Made by a program: the position numbers and the translations under genes
The notes under the pieces: model-generated
What the model was told of the DNA's origin: nothing
The model's database searches: none
What the model saw: the letters and a program-made list of their open reading frames with translations, nothing else
Source of the DNA: Candidatus Latescibacterota bacterium
GTDB taxonomy: Bacteria; Latescibacterota; UBA2968
DNA length: 64,000 nt
Assembly (NCBI GenBank): GCA_022821275.1
Contig: JAJEDY010000080.1
Location: 1 to 64,000 of the forward strand
Direction: 5' to 3'
Shown here: in pieces, positions 44,539-52,410 of the stretch
Position numbering within the stretch: position 1 is the stretch's first letter
Layout of the letters: each line of letters begins with the position of its first letter

Positions 44539-45780
44539 ATGAACACCATTATTCGCAACCCCCTTATCCTCCCCGTCTTTATCCCCACATTTCTACTCAG
44601 ACTGGGCAGTGGCCTGCTCGTCCCCATATTGCCGCTCTACGCCAAGTCGTTTGATATTTCCTACAGTCTCGTCGGTCTCGTGCTCGCTGCCGAGGGTATC
44701 GGCCACCTCGTTGGCGACCTGCCCGCAGCCATGGTACTCAATCGCATCGGTCGCAAATCCGCGATGCTATTGGGGGTAATAACAGTTGCACTGTGCGGCG
44801 CGGGTCTCTTTTTTGCACCATCCATCTCCGTGGTCTTCCTGTTGCGCTTTGTGGGTGGGATAGGCGGCGCACTTTGGGACATCTCGCGGTATGCTTATCT
44901 GGCCGATGCCACAGCCATCCACCAGAGGGGGCGCGCCCTCTCTGTATTTGGCGGCATCAGCCGTATCGGCACCTTTGGGGGCCCTGTCATCGGCGGCTAT
45001 ATTGCCTCGGTCGCCTCCGTAAAATATCCATTCCTCGTTTATGGCGGCATCTCACTTCTGGCCGCAGTGGTTGCGGCAATCGCCGTTGAAGCCTCTCGCA
45101 AGCGCGTATCGCCACCGCAACACGGCCTTGTGAGACACTTTGCCAACATCTTTCGCGCTCACAAAAAAAATTTGATTACCGCAGGTACAGGTCAGCTCTT
45201 TGCCCAAACCATTCGCAGCGGTCGCTATATCATCATACCGCTTTACGGCGCCGAAGTCCTCAATCTGGGATATGAACAAATCGGCCTCATCATGACGGTC
45301 TCGGGGTTTATCGACATGATGATGTTCTATCCCGCCGGGGTCATCATGGATCGCTTTGGACGCAAATTCGCCAATGTCCCCAGTTTTGCGCTACAAGCCA
45401 TTGGCATGGCACTTATCCCGCTCACAGAGACCTTTGCCCCCCACCTGAATCTGTCCTTTTTCTCCATTGGCCTCTTCACTGGAGAATTTATCGCCCTCTT
45501 GCTCCCCGCCAGTTTGCTCGGATTTGGCAATGGCCTCAGTTCAGGAGCGATGATGACCCTGGGTGCCGACCTCGCACCCCGCGACGCCCTGAGCGAGTTT
45601 TTGGGCCTCTGGCGTCTCATCGGGGATGGCGGGCGCATGTCTGGCCCCGTATGCGTCGGTTATGTAGCAGACATCCTCGGTCTATCGCCCGCGGCATTAG
45701 CTATTGCAGGTATTGGCCTTTCCGCAGCGGGCATTTTCCTCTTCCTCGTTCCTGAGACCCTGGAAAAACAACCTGCCTAA
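44539..45780 (+). CDS. Major facilitator superfamily transporter
   Basis: A 413-residue transporter with twelve membrane segments. The N-terminal half has the MFS motif-A-like loop NRIGRKSAMLLG after the second segment and GISRIGTFGGPVIGGYIAS in segment five; the second half repeats the loop as DRFGRKFANVPS. The pattern fits drug/metabolite efflux MFS proteins. No ribosome-binding site is visible before the ATG, which directly abuts a repeat tract. Its stop overlaps the stop of the convergent gene by 3 nt. Confidence 0.88.
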   Translation: MNTIIRNPLILPVFIPTFLLRLGSGLLVPILPLYAKSFDISYSLVGLVLAAEGIGHLVGDLPAAMVLNRIGRKSAMLLGVITVALCGAGLFFAPSISVVFLLRFVGGIGGALWDISRYAYLADATAIHQRGRALSVFGGISRIGTFGGPVIGGYIASVASVKYPFLVYGGISLLAAVVAAIAVEASRKRVSPPQHGLVRHFANIFRAHKKNLITAGTGQLFAQTIRSGRYIIIPLYGAEVLNLGYEQIGLIMTVSGFIDMMMFYPAGVIMDRFGRKFANVPSFALQAIGMALIPLTETFAPHLNLSFFSIGLFTGEFIALLLPASLLGFGNGLSSGAMMTLGADLAPRDALSEFLGLWRLIGDGGRMSGPVCVGYVADILGLSPAALAIAGIGLSAAGIFLFLVPETLEKQPA

Positions 45781-46523
45781 TCCTCCACCATATCCTCCAG
45801 ATGCGCCACAATCTCATCAATGGGTGCATAACAGGTCGAACAGGGATAGAGAAACTCCCCCGTTGCCCGCAAATGCGCCCCATTTTTGATATGAAAACGT
45901 CCTGTGCGGTCCATAAACTGCCCCCAATGCCCCATCGTATATCCCGCTTTTGGACTCACTATCGCGCTCTCGCGCCAGCTTTTGGGAAAGAGGTCTTGAA
46001 ATGGCGGCGCAGAATTGAGCCAACTGCCACACCTCACGGTCTTCACATCGGAGCGTCGCCGTTGCGCATCCTTTAACAATTGCAGCAATGTGCCCATAAA
46101 AGCATCTCGCATTTCGCTCAGAGGCGATTTGGGCTGATACACATTGCCGATGTGGATCGCGATATAATCGTCGCCATCGTCATACGTCCAGCATTCGTAA
46201 GGACGGCTCTTTGTGGAAGGTCTGCTATAACCCTTTTTCACATGGGGCCACAAATAGGCCAGTCCCTCTTCCTCCCAGGCCGCGCCTTCACAGCGATCAA
46301 AAATGGCCTTTAAACCCTTCAGAAAGGCGTCCCACTCCGGGTCTTCATACCCACGCGCCGGATGGTTTTCGCCATCAAAAAAATCCGTATTGCGATACAC
46401 ATTGACCCGGGAAGTAATCGCATCTTCAAACGCAATTCCCTCTCGCCCCATCAGAAATCGCGCATACCACAAACTCAGCTTGAGAAAGTGGCTGACATAG
46501 TGGATGCGAATTTCATTATCCAT
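45777..46523 (-). CDS. Hypothetical protein, 248 residues
   Basis: I do not recognise a family. The protein is soluble, with aromatic and charged content: HYVSHFLKLSLWYARFLMGR near the N-terminus, CWTYDDGDDYIAIHIGNVYQ in the middle and CSTCYAPIDEIVAHLEDM at the end. ATG 46523 follows GGAGT and yields MDNEIRIHYVSH; the 11-codon extension lacks a ribosome-binding site. DDGDDYIAIHIGN could bind a metal, but this is only a guess. Codon use looks like the neighbours, so I take it as a real gene. It is alone between a convergent transporter and tRNA-Gly. Confidence 0.7.
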   Translation of the reverse strand: MDNEIRIHYVSHFLKLSLWYARFLMGREGIAFEDAITSRVNVYRNTDFFDGENHPARGYEDPEWDAFLKGLKAIFDRCEGAAWEEEGLAYLWPHVKKGYSRPSTKSRPYECWTYDDGDDYIAIHIGNVYQPKSPLSEMRDAFMGTLLQLLKDAQRRRSDVKTVRCGSWLNSAPPFQDLFPKSWRESAIVSPKAGYTMGHWGQFMDRTGRFHIKNGAHLRATGEFLYPCSTCYAPIDEIVAHLEDMVED

Positions 46524-46586
46524 CAAAACTCCTTTGGACACAATAAATTGCGGCAATAAGATTTATTCAATACATAAAACAAAAGA

Positions 46587-46614
46587 ACGGACAACCCACT
46601 TTGAGATTGCCCGT
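46587..46614 (-). terminator. Terminator of the tRNA-Gly transcript
   Basis: On the minus strand ACGGGCAA pairs with TTGTCCGT (one G-U) around a 12-nt loop and is followed by TCTTTTGTTTT, 18 nt after the tRNA 3' end. Confidence 0.7.
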
Positions 46615-46631
46615 GATTTTTCATTATTTTT

Positions 46632-46707
46632 TGGAGCGGGAAACGGGACTCGAACCCGCGACATCAAGCTTGGGAAGCTTGCACTCTACCAACTGAGTTA
46701 TTCCCGC
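46632..46707 (-). tRNA. tRNA-Gly (anticodon CCC)
   Basis: The minus strand folds as a standard cloverleaf: acceptor GCGGGAA with TTCCCGC, D-stem ACTC/GAGT with AGTTGGTA loop, anticodon stem CAAGC/GCTTG with loop TTCCCAA, and T-arm GCGGG-TTCGAGT-CCCGT. U33 followed by CCC gives the GGG-decoding anticodon. The 3' CCA is encoded (46632-46634). It lies downstream of mutL-miaA on the same strand. Confidence 0.95.
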
Positions 46708-46747
46708 TCCGCAAGGATAGCCAATTTACAGGTGTTCCCAGGTGATG

Positions 46748-47668
46748 TCAACCTGTTTCAAGGTGTTTCAAGATGGCATCTGCTACATCAATATCGCTAC
46801 CATCCACCCACTGTATGCGTTCATTTTTGCGAAAAAAAGTCATCTGCCGTTTGGCGTAGCGCCGCGTACCCTGTTGCAAATCGGCAAGTGCGCGATCAAG
46901 CGTCGTCTTGCCATCGAGATATTGAAATATCTCTCGATAACCAAACGCATTGAGTGCATTCAGGGTGGGCGTATAACCCCTGTCGCGAAGGCTCGCGGCT
47001 TCTTCAATCAGGCCATTCTCGAACATAAGACACGCACGAGCATTGATCCGCTCATAGAGTGCTTCGCGCTCCCAGTGCAAACCAAAATAAGATGCCGTAT
47101 GGCGAATCGGCGGTGCTGGCGGCACTTTCTGATGTTTGGAAAGCGGTTTGCCAGATGCTTCAAAAACCTCCAAACCGCGCAGAATGCGTTGTGTATCGGT
47201 TGTCTGAATTTTTGCAGCCCATTCTGGATCGACCTCGCACAGCCTTTTGTACAATTCGGGAAGAGACTCTCTCCCCTCTTCCTTCAATCGCGCGCGAATC
47301 TCTGCCGGAATTTTCGGCATAGGGGAAAAGCCATCGAATAATGCGCGAATATAAAGCCCCGCTCCCCCCACCAGGATGGGCATCTTACCGCGACACAGAA
47401 TATCCCCAATCACCGCTGACGCATCTTCGGCAAATTGTCCCGCGCTATAATCTTCATCGGGATTGACAAAATCGATGAGGTGATGTCGCGCAGCAGACCG
47501 TTCTTCAGCCGTCGGCTTTGCCGTTCCAATATCCATAAAACGATAAATCTGACGCGCATCTGCCGATATAATCTCGCCATTTAATCTCCGTGCGAGTTCA
47601 ATGCCCACAGCCGTTTTGCCCGATGCCGTCGGTCCGGCAATGACCAGAATATCGTGGAGCGAAGCCAT
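46748..47668 (-). CDS. miaA: tRNA dimethylallyltransferase MiaA
   Basis: A 306-residue enzyme that adds a dimethylallyl group to A37 of tRNAs reading U-starting codons. Motifs are in order: P-loop ILVIAGPTASGKTAVGIEL, GEIISADARQIYRFMDIGTA, TVGGAGLYIRAL-like VGGAGLYIRALFDGF, RILRGLEVFEASGKPL, and the C-terminal FGYREIFQYLDG then GTRRYAKRQMTFFRKN. Its start lies 2 nt after the mutL stop, the classic mutL-miaA operon order. No hfq follows. Confidence 0.96.
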   Translation of the reverse strand: MASLHDILVIAGPTASGKTAVGIELARRLNGEIISADARQIYRFMDIGTAKPTAEERSAARHHLIDFVNPDEDYSAGQFAEDASAVIGDILCRGKMPILVGGAGLYIRALFDGFSPMPKIPAEIRARLKEEGRESLPELYKRLCEVDPEWAAKIQTTDTQRILRGLEVFEASGKPLSKHQKVPPAPPIRHTASYFGLHWEREALYERINARACLMFENGLIEEAASLRDRGYTPTLNALNAFGYREIFQYLDGKTTLDRALADLQQGTRRYAKRQMTFFRKNERIQWVDGSDIDVADAILKHLETG

Positions 47669-47670
47669 GG

Positions 47671-49464
47671 CTACCGCTTAAACCGATTGTCAATTTCATC
47701 CAGCTCGATCTTCACCAGTGTCGGTTTGCCATAAGGACTGGCGAAAGGTTCTCGCGTTGCGAACAATTGATCTATAAGTGCGCGCATTTCCTCTGTCGAT
47801 AAATCCTCACCTGTGCGAATCGACGTATGCCAGGCATAAACCGATGCGAGCCGATGTTCCTCGGGCGCGATCTGACGCGCTTGCCCGGAAGGCGAAACAG
47901 AAGTCGCTTGCTCGGCTTCGGCCATATCGCGAACCATATCTCTCAAAAGCTGTCCATCTTGCCACGTTCTCAGCCCCATGGGAATGGCATCGACAACAAC
48001 CGTATGTCCCCCAAAATCGCGAATCCCAAACCCCATTTTTTCCAGGAGGGGCATCGCCTCACGCACAATCAGAATTTCTTTGACACCAAAATCGAGCGTA
48101 AGTGGAAACAACAGCCGCTGACTCGTCGCGGGACGGGTATGCATATTGTCAATGGCGCGTTCGTACAAAATCCTCTGATGAGCAACCTGCTGGTCAATCG
48201 CAATCAAACCATTTTTAATATGCGCCAAAATGTACTTGCTGTGCAATTGCCATACGGAAACCCGGGCAAAATCCTCTTCATCGAGATCATCGGTGTCAAC
48301 CCCGGTTCCCCGCTTTGCCTTTCCCGACGACGTTCTCACCGTCAGCGGCAATGCCATCTGGGGTTGTCCGCCAACCTTGGGCTGCCCGGGCTGATAGGTG
48401 ATTTCAGGGGATTCTGCGATGTTCACTGGCGTATCTGCCACAGGTATAATAGCATCGTCCATTTCCGGGATTAGATCTGCGCCGCGCAATGCTTGTTGAA
48501 CTGCCTGGGTAATCAGACCGTAAATTGTCCGCTCATCGGCAAAGCGAACCTCGCGTTTTGAAGGATGGACATTGACATCCACACGCGTCGGATCAACGCT
48601 CAGACAGAGGCAATACGATGGCGCAAGCCCCCTGGGCAAAAGACCGCCGTATCCTTCGTAAACTGCGAAACCAATGGCTTTGTGCTGCACCCATCGGTTA
48701 TTGACAATTAAAACCTGCTGAGCACCGGATTTTCGCGCGGACTCGGGCTTGCCCACAAAGCCTCGAACGCCAATCCCGTTTGCCTCGCCCTCAACGCCGA
48801 TGGCATCTGCGCCATATCGCACGCCAAATATCTGCTCTGCCCGCCGATCAAAGCGCGATCTGCCCAGTTGTAGCACCTGGCGACCATTGTGCTTGAGGTC
48901 AAACCCGATCTCGGGATATGCCATGGCCACAGCCGTCACTGCGTTCACAATATGCCGAAATTCCGTATCGACACTTTTTAGAAATTTTCGCCTGGCGGGC
49001 ACATTGAAAAATAGGCCGTGCAATGTAATAGCTGTACCCTGCCCGCGACCAATCGCGGATACATCCTGCACGCGCCCGCCCACCACGGAGATTCGCGTTC
49101 CTTCAACGGCATCAGATAGGCGCGTTTCAAGAGTCAGGCGCGAAACAGCGGCAATACTGGGCAATGCCTCGCCCCTGAATCCATGTGTGAGTAATCCCTT
49201 GAGATCGTCCAGACTTTGAATTTTGCTCGTCGCGTGTCGTTCAAGTGCCAAAAGCGCGTCATCGCGGGACATCCCGCATCCGTTATCGCTGACCCGCAAA
49301 CTTTCCTTACCACCGGCAGCAACTTCAACGACAACGCGGTCAGATCCCGCATCGACTGAGTTCTCCATCAGTTCTTTTACGACAGACGCTGGCCGCTCAA
49401 CCACTTCTCCAGCAGCAATGTGGTTGGCAATTTCGTCCGGGAGTATGCGAATTTTATTGGGCAT
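47671..49464 (-). CDS. mutL: DNA mismatch repair protein MutL
   Basis: A 597-residue GHKL ATPase that couples mismatch recognition to strand incision. N-terminal motifs are intact: IAAGEVVERPASVVKELMEN, DNGCGM, TSKIQSLDDL and THGFRGEALPSIAAVSRL. The C-terminal dimerisation domain is present, but the endonuclease motif DQHAxxERxxxE reads DQQVAHQRILYE, so three core positions differ. The CPxGRP-type zinc motif also is not seen. This suggests a MutL without its own nuclease, unusual outside MutH-containing bacteria. A strong terminator lies just upstream of the start, ending the separate small RNA. Confidence 0.95.
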   Translation of the reverse strand: MPNKIRILPDEIANHIAAGEVVERPASVVKELMENSVDAGSDRVVVEVAAGGKESLRVSDNGCGMSRDDALLALERHATSKIQSLDDLKGLLTHGFRGEALPSIAAVSRLTLETRLSDAVEGTRISVVGGRVQDVSAIGRGQGTAITLHGLFFNVPARRKFLKSVDTEFRHIVNAVTAVAMAYPEIGFDLKHNGRQVLQLGRSRFDRRAEQIFGVRYGADAIGVEGEANGIGVRGFVGKPESARKSGAQQVLIVNNRWVQHKAIGFAVYEGYGGLLPRGLAPSYCLCLSVDPTRVDVNVHPSKREVRFADERTIYGLITQAVQQALRGADLIPEMDDAIIPVADTPVNIAESPEITYQPGQPKVGGQPQMALPLTVRTSSGKAKRGTGVDTDDLDEEDFARVSVWQLHSKYILAHIKNGLIAIDQQVAHQRILYERAIDNMHTRPATSQRLLFPLTLDFGVKEILIVREAMPLLEKMGFGIRDFGGHTVVVDAIPMGLRTWQDGQLLRDMVRDMAEAEQATSVSPSGQARQIAPEEHRLASVYAWHTSIRTGEDLSTEEMRALIDQLFATREPFASPYGKPTLVKIELDEIDNRFKR

Positions 49465-49489
49465 ATTGAGATGAGAATAGATGTAAAAA

Positions 49490-49619
49490 AAAACAAAAAA
49501 CGCCTAACCCGCCGGGTGCCGAAATGGTTGTCGAAGTCCCGGTGTTAAAACAGCGGAAAACTTCCTGCGGGGCTACCCTCATGCAGATTCAAGGCGTTTT
49601 TTTGTGAAGCGTAAGCTTC
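49490..49619 (-). ncRNA. Candidate structured small RNA upstream of mutL
   Basis: A minus-strand transcript of about 130 nt is bounded by a good promoter (49627-49655) and an intrinsic terminator with two long T-runs (49485-49500). It would fold into a 5' hairpin GAAGC-TTAC-GCTTC; a closing stem AAACGCC/GGCGTTT; and three internal hairpins: CTGC..GGG-TAGC-CCC..GCAG, GGAA-GTT-TTCC, and CACCGGG/CCCGGCG. No open frame of note. It does not match 6S, SRP, tmRNA or a riboswitch class I can recall. It could be a free sRNA or a mutL leader ending in an attenuator. Confidence 0.55.
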
Positions 49620-49626
49620 AGGTGCA

Positions 49627-49655
49627 AATATAGCATTTTTGCAAATCTGAATCAA
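49627..49655 (-). promoter_or_regulatory. Sigma-70-type promoter for the small RNA
   Basis: On the minus strand TTGATT (49650-49655) and TATATT (49627-49632) are spaced by exactly 17 nt, predicting a start at the G at 49619. Confidence 0.65.
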
Positions 49656-49747
49656 GGGCTTCCTTCAAATAACGCGCACTGGGGTTCTCTTTGACATAAA
49701 AAATAATTTCTTTAATTTATACTATCTTCCACAAGGAGGTTTTTCCA

Positions 49748-50281
49748 GTGCAGGATTTTGTCCTTCATCCCCATTCTATATTATTTGACGAAAAAACGAT
49801 CCAGAACCGCGTTCGTGAACTCGGAGCCGAAATTTCTGAACAGTACCCGGACGGTGTCACTCTCGTGGGCATTTTAACAGGTGCCCTCTACTTTTTAGTC
49901 GATCTTTCGCGTGCGATAAGCAGCCCCATTGAAATCGATTTTATCGGAATTTCGAGTTATGTCGGTACAAGTAGCTCGGGTACAGTGACATTCACTAAAG
50001 ACCTCAGTCGTGAAATTGACGACCGTCATGTGCTCGTTGTCGAAGATATTGTCGATACCGGACGCACGATCTCTGCACTTCTCACATTATTAAAGGACAG
50101 AAACCCGCGTAGCCTCGGTATTTGCACCCTCCTGGACAAACCCGAACGCAGAATCGTACCCGTTCCCATCCATTACTGCGGTTTCACCATTCCGGACCAA
50201 TTTGTGGTGGGCTATGGTCTCGACTATAATCAAGCCTACCGCAACCTCCCCTACATAGCTGTGCTGAATGAACCCAAGTGA
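49748..50281 (+). CDS. hpt: Hypoxanthine phosphoribosyltransferase
   Basis: A 177-residue purine-salvage enzyme converting hypoxanthine or guanine and PRPP to IMP or GMP. The PRPP loop VLVVEDIVDTGRTISALL, the flexible-loop region SSYVGTSSSGTVTFTKDL and the C-terminal DQFVVGYGLDYNQAYRNLPY are typical. The start is GTG 49748, preceded by a perfect AAGGAGGT at 7 nt. A TATACT (49718-49723) is a likely -10; the only TTGACA upstream is 21 nt away, too far for a standard pair. A purine-rich repeat begins right at its stop codon. Confidence 0.95.
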   Translation: MQDFVLHPHSILFDEKTIQNRVRELGAEISEQYPDGVTLVGILTGALYFLVDLSRAISSPIEIDFIGISSYVGTSSSGTVTFTKDLSREIDDRHVLVVEDIVDTGRTISALLTLLKDRNPRSLGICTLLDKPERRIVPVPIHYCGFTIPDQFVVGYGLDYNQAYRNLPYIAVLNEPK

Positions 50282-50405
50282 GAAGTAAGAAGAGAGAAGT
50301 TAGAAGTCCCCCCGCTGCCCCAGGGCGGGTGCTTTATACTCCTTCACACTTCCTCCTTCACACTTCCTCCTTCACACTTCCTCCTTCACACTTCCTCCTT
50401 CACAC
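50281..50405. repeat. Purine/pyrimidine direct repeats between hpt and the UDG gene
   Basis: GAAGTAAGAAGAGAGAAGTT-type units follow the hpt TGA on the plus strand. From 50341 to about 50405 there are four tandem 14-nt units, CTTCACACTTCCTC in plus orientation. The uracil-DNA glycosylase frame, entering from the other side, runs through three of them before stopping at 50372. Confidence 0.8.
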
Positions 50406-51073
50406 AGCAATGCACGCACGCGCTGGAACAACACATCGATCATATCTTCTGTCAGCACGCCTGTATTCATATTGTAGCGACTAAAATGGTAGGTGGCCAC
50501 GAGAATTTTATCGTCCAATCGGTACACGCTACCGTGCTGGAAACGATGGGCATTCAGCCTCGCCACACGCCCAGCTGCCCTCTCCAGCCTTATATAACTG
50601 TCAAACGCATCCCTGCCCATCGCCAGAACGATTTTTACGCGACGCAAGAACGTCATCTCCTGTGCCAGCCAGTCGAGACACGCGCGCTTTTCTTCGGATC
50701 TGGGGCGATTTTGAGGCGGAACGCACTTGACGGCATTCGTGATATACACATTATCCAGGCGCATGCCGTCATGGAGATCAACCGCTGTTTCCCGGTTGGC
50801 GAAACCGTGCCGGAAGAGCGCGCGGTACAGCACATCGCCAGCGCCATCGCCTGTAAATGGTCTGCCCGTGCGGTTGGCTCCGTGTGCGCCGGGAGCTAAT
50901 CCAATAATGAGCAATTGTGCGTTGATATCTCCAAACCCTGGAACGGGTTTTGCCCAGTAATCGCAATCGCCAATTTTGCGATTTTCCGCCAGTTCAAAGG
51001 TACGGCAGTAATTGACCAGACGTTTGCACAAGGTACATTCTGCAATCTCTTTTTTTAGAACGCGCGTCTGCAT
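50372..51073 (-). CDS. Uracil-DNA glycosylase, type 5 (UdgB)-like
   Basis: A 233-residue DNA repair glycosylase. The N-terminal Cys pair (ECTLCKRLV) and a later Cys (GDCDYWAKP) fit a 4Fe-4S cluster. Motif 1 is GLAPGAHGANRTGRPFTGD, characteristic of type-5 enzymes, which lack the Asp/Asn general base of other UDGs. The second motif reads YHFSRYNMNTGVLT, where the family usually has HPS, so the Pro is replaced by Phe. The C-terminal residues GGSVKEEV are encoded by the tandem repeat at 50341-50405, so the gene end has been remodelled by repeat growth. Confidence 0.88.
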   Translation of the reverse strand: MQTRVLKKEIAECTLCKRLVNYCRTFELAENRKIGDCDYWAKPVPGFGDINAQLLIIGLAPGAHGANRTGRPFTGDGAGDVLYRALFRHGFANRETAVDLHDGMRLDNVYITNAVKCVPPQNRPRSEEKRACLDWLAQEMTFLRRVKIVLAMGRDAFDSYIRLERAAGRVARLNAHRFQHGSVYRLDDKILVATYHFSRYNMNTGVLTEDMIDVLFQRVRALLCEGGSVKEEV

Positions 51074-51114
51074 AGTAAATATAAAAGTATGTGCAAATGG
51101 CTTTTGTTCACACC

Positions 51115-51144
51115 AAAAAAAAGGCGATCCGTCAAGGACCGCCT
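51115..51144 (-). terminator. Terminator of the glutaredoxin-like gene
   Basis: On the minus strand AGGCGG-TCC pairs with GGA-CGCCT (one mismatch) around TTGAC, followed by a run of eight T residues. Confidence 0.82.
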
Positions 51145-51170
51145 CGCTTTAAAAACCCACCACTTTGTTT

Positions 51171-51536
51171 TTATCGACCAAAGTGAGGGTTGGCAATGGT
51201 CGGTTGCTGTGCTGCACGCGCCATTGCTTCATGCTCTTCATCCGTACAGGAACGATCCGTTGGAACCGAGGGATCTGGGCCTCCGGGCTGGTACCCATTT
51301 TGGATTAACCAACCTTCTAACTCATCACCGCTGATATCGGCCAGCATCGTATCCCCAATTTGCACACAGGGCTGTAAGGGTTGTCCACTCTTCATAACCA
51401 TCTCGCGATAGTTGTCGGGATTGTTAATGATATCGCGATCTTCGTACTCCAGCCCATATTTTGCCAGAACAGCGCGCACACCACCGCTCCAACCGCAAAC
51501 TGGCTTCAAATAGGCGATGACTTCGGGATTAGCCAT
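51171..51536 (-). CDS. Glutaredoxin-like protein with CGWS motif
   Basis: A 121-residue protein whose first 80 residues fit a glutaredoxin fold: EVIAYLKPVCGWSGGVRAVL, YEDRDIINNPDNYREMVMKS, GQPLQPCVQIGDTMLADISG. The active site is CGWS (C14, S17), a one-cysteine CxxS site rather than dithiol CPYC or monothiol CGFS. The cis-Pro loop shows QPCVQI, which has a Cys beside it. A 30-residue C-terminal tail ends PTIANPHFGR. AGGAGG precedes the ATG. It may handle glutathione-type disulfides or an Fe-S cluster; this is not decided by sequence. Confidence 0.75.
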   Translation of the reverse strand: MANPEVIAYLKPVCGWSGGVRAVLAKYGLEYEDRDIINNPDNYREMVMKSGQPLQPCVQIGDTMLADISGDELEGWLIQNGYQPGGPDPSVPTDRSCTDEEHEAMARAAQQPTIANPHFGR

Positions 51537-51662
51537 TGGAAAACCTCCTGAATAATGACACTGTGGGTCTGATCTAATTCTCTACTAATGTACACAAAAT
51601 CGCATATATGGCAAGGGTTCTTATTATCTATTCGTTTTAATCGCCCTGCCTATTATAGCTTC

Positions 51663-51761
51663 TTACTTCCCACTTCTCCCTTCCCGACGACGCGCTTTAA
51701 GGCGTTTTTTTCGCCTCTGTCGCCTTCGGCGAAGCTCTTTTCTGCGTTCACTACTCGCCAT
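51663..51761 (-). CDS. Small Arg/Lys-rich protein, 32 residues
   Basis: A short frame starting MASSERRKELRRRRQRRKKR and ending EGRSGK. About half of its residues are Arg or Lys. AGGAAGG lies 5 nt before the ATG and overlaps the stop of the outer-membrane protein gene (9-nt gap), so it is probably co-translated from that transcript. Comparable tiny basic proteins of the AURKAIP1/COX24 or bTHX type bind ribosomes, but the match here is only in composition and length. Its stop codon sits in a GGGAAGTAAGAAGC purine tract like those seen after hpt and the UDG gene. Confidence 0.55.
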   Translation of the reverse strand: MASSERRKELRRRRQRRKKRLKARRREGRSGK

Positions 51762-51770
51762 AAATCCTTC

Positions 51771-52358
51771 CTATTCGTTACCAAAGTGAAAACCAATTGT
51801 GAATTGCAATGCGCTATCTCTTTCATCGTCGGCAATGATGAGTTTCATCTCGCCAAACCAGGATAACCCCGGCCCCAATTTGCGCCGATACCCCAATGGT
51901 ATATTTACGCTGATTTTGGTATCGTTTTGGAGGCTATCTACCGGATCTTCTACCTCTGAATCGGATTCTATAGCGTTAGATGCTGCTTTGGGACGAAAGA
52001 AGTGGGTTCCAAAACCGCCACCGACATAGGCCCGGCCAACCGGAGTCTGATGAAAAAAGTAAACGACATCCAGATTGACGACATAAACGCGCAAATTCTC
52101 CTGTACCGCGATATCCATGCCCGGCAGCAGATGCAATTTGGGCAACATAACTGATCCCAGATCGAGATTGCCTCCGAGCATCCATCGGTGAGAGTCAAAT
52201 TGTCCCCCCATGCCATAAAAGGTATCAATCTGAGGTTCGCGCGTCAGGCTCACACCCGCTTTGACCCCCAACCCCAGGGCATTGGTCATCTGAGGAACAC
52301 ACAGCACCGTCAGGGCTGCCAGTCCCCAGGCAGCGACTATTGAAATCACTCGATTCAT
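51771..52358 (-). CDS. Small outer-membrane beta-barrel protein
   Basis: A 195-residue protein with a clear signal peptide (VISIVAAWGLAALTVLCVPQ, then MTNA before the likely cleavage). The mature part has alternating beta strands: GLGVKAGVSLTREP, WMLGGNLDLGSVML, LRVYVVNLDVVYFF, RAYVGGGFGTHFF, and a final LQFTIGFHFGNE. This is the eight-strand OmpA/OmpW-like barrel pattern ending close to an aromatic residue. An acidic extracellular loop (ESDSEVEDPVDSLQND) is predicted. The function is unknown. The tiny basic gene follows it directly. Confidence 0.75.
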   Translation of the reverse strand: MNRVISIVAAWGLAALTVLCVPQMTNALGLGVKAGVSLTREPQIDTFYGMGGQFDSHRWMLGGNLDLGSVMLPKLHLLPGMDIAVQENLRVYVVNLDVVYFFHQTPVGRAYVGGGFGTHFFRPKAASNAIESDSEVEDPVDSLQNDTKISVNIPLGYRRKLGPGLSWFGEMKLIIADDERDSALQFTIGFHFGNE

Positions 52359-52410
52359 GTTACCCCCTTTGGATTGGATTCATCGCGGTCTATTCAGGTA
52401 CACAGACAAA

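Noticed and set aside
49490-49619. 6S, SRP or tmRNA identity for the small RNA
   Set aside because: No GGAAGCAGC SRP loop, no tag-peptide frame, no 6S-type open bubble; left as unclassified.
50341-50405. 14-nt tandem repeats as CRISPR or origin iterons
   Set aside because: No spacers, no replication gene, and similar tracts occur beside other genes.
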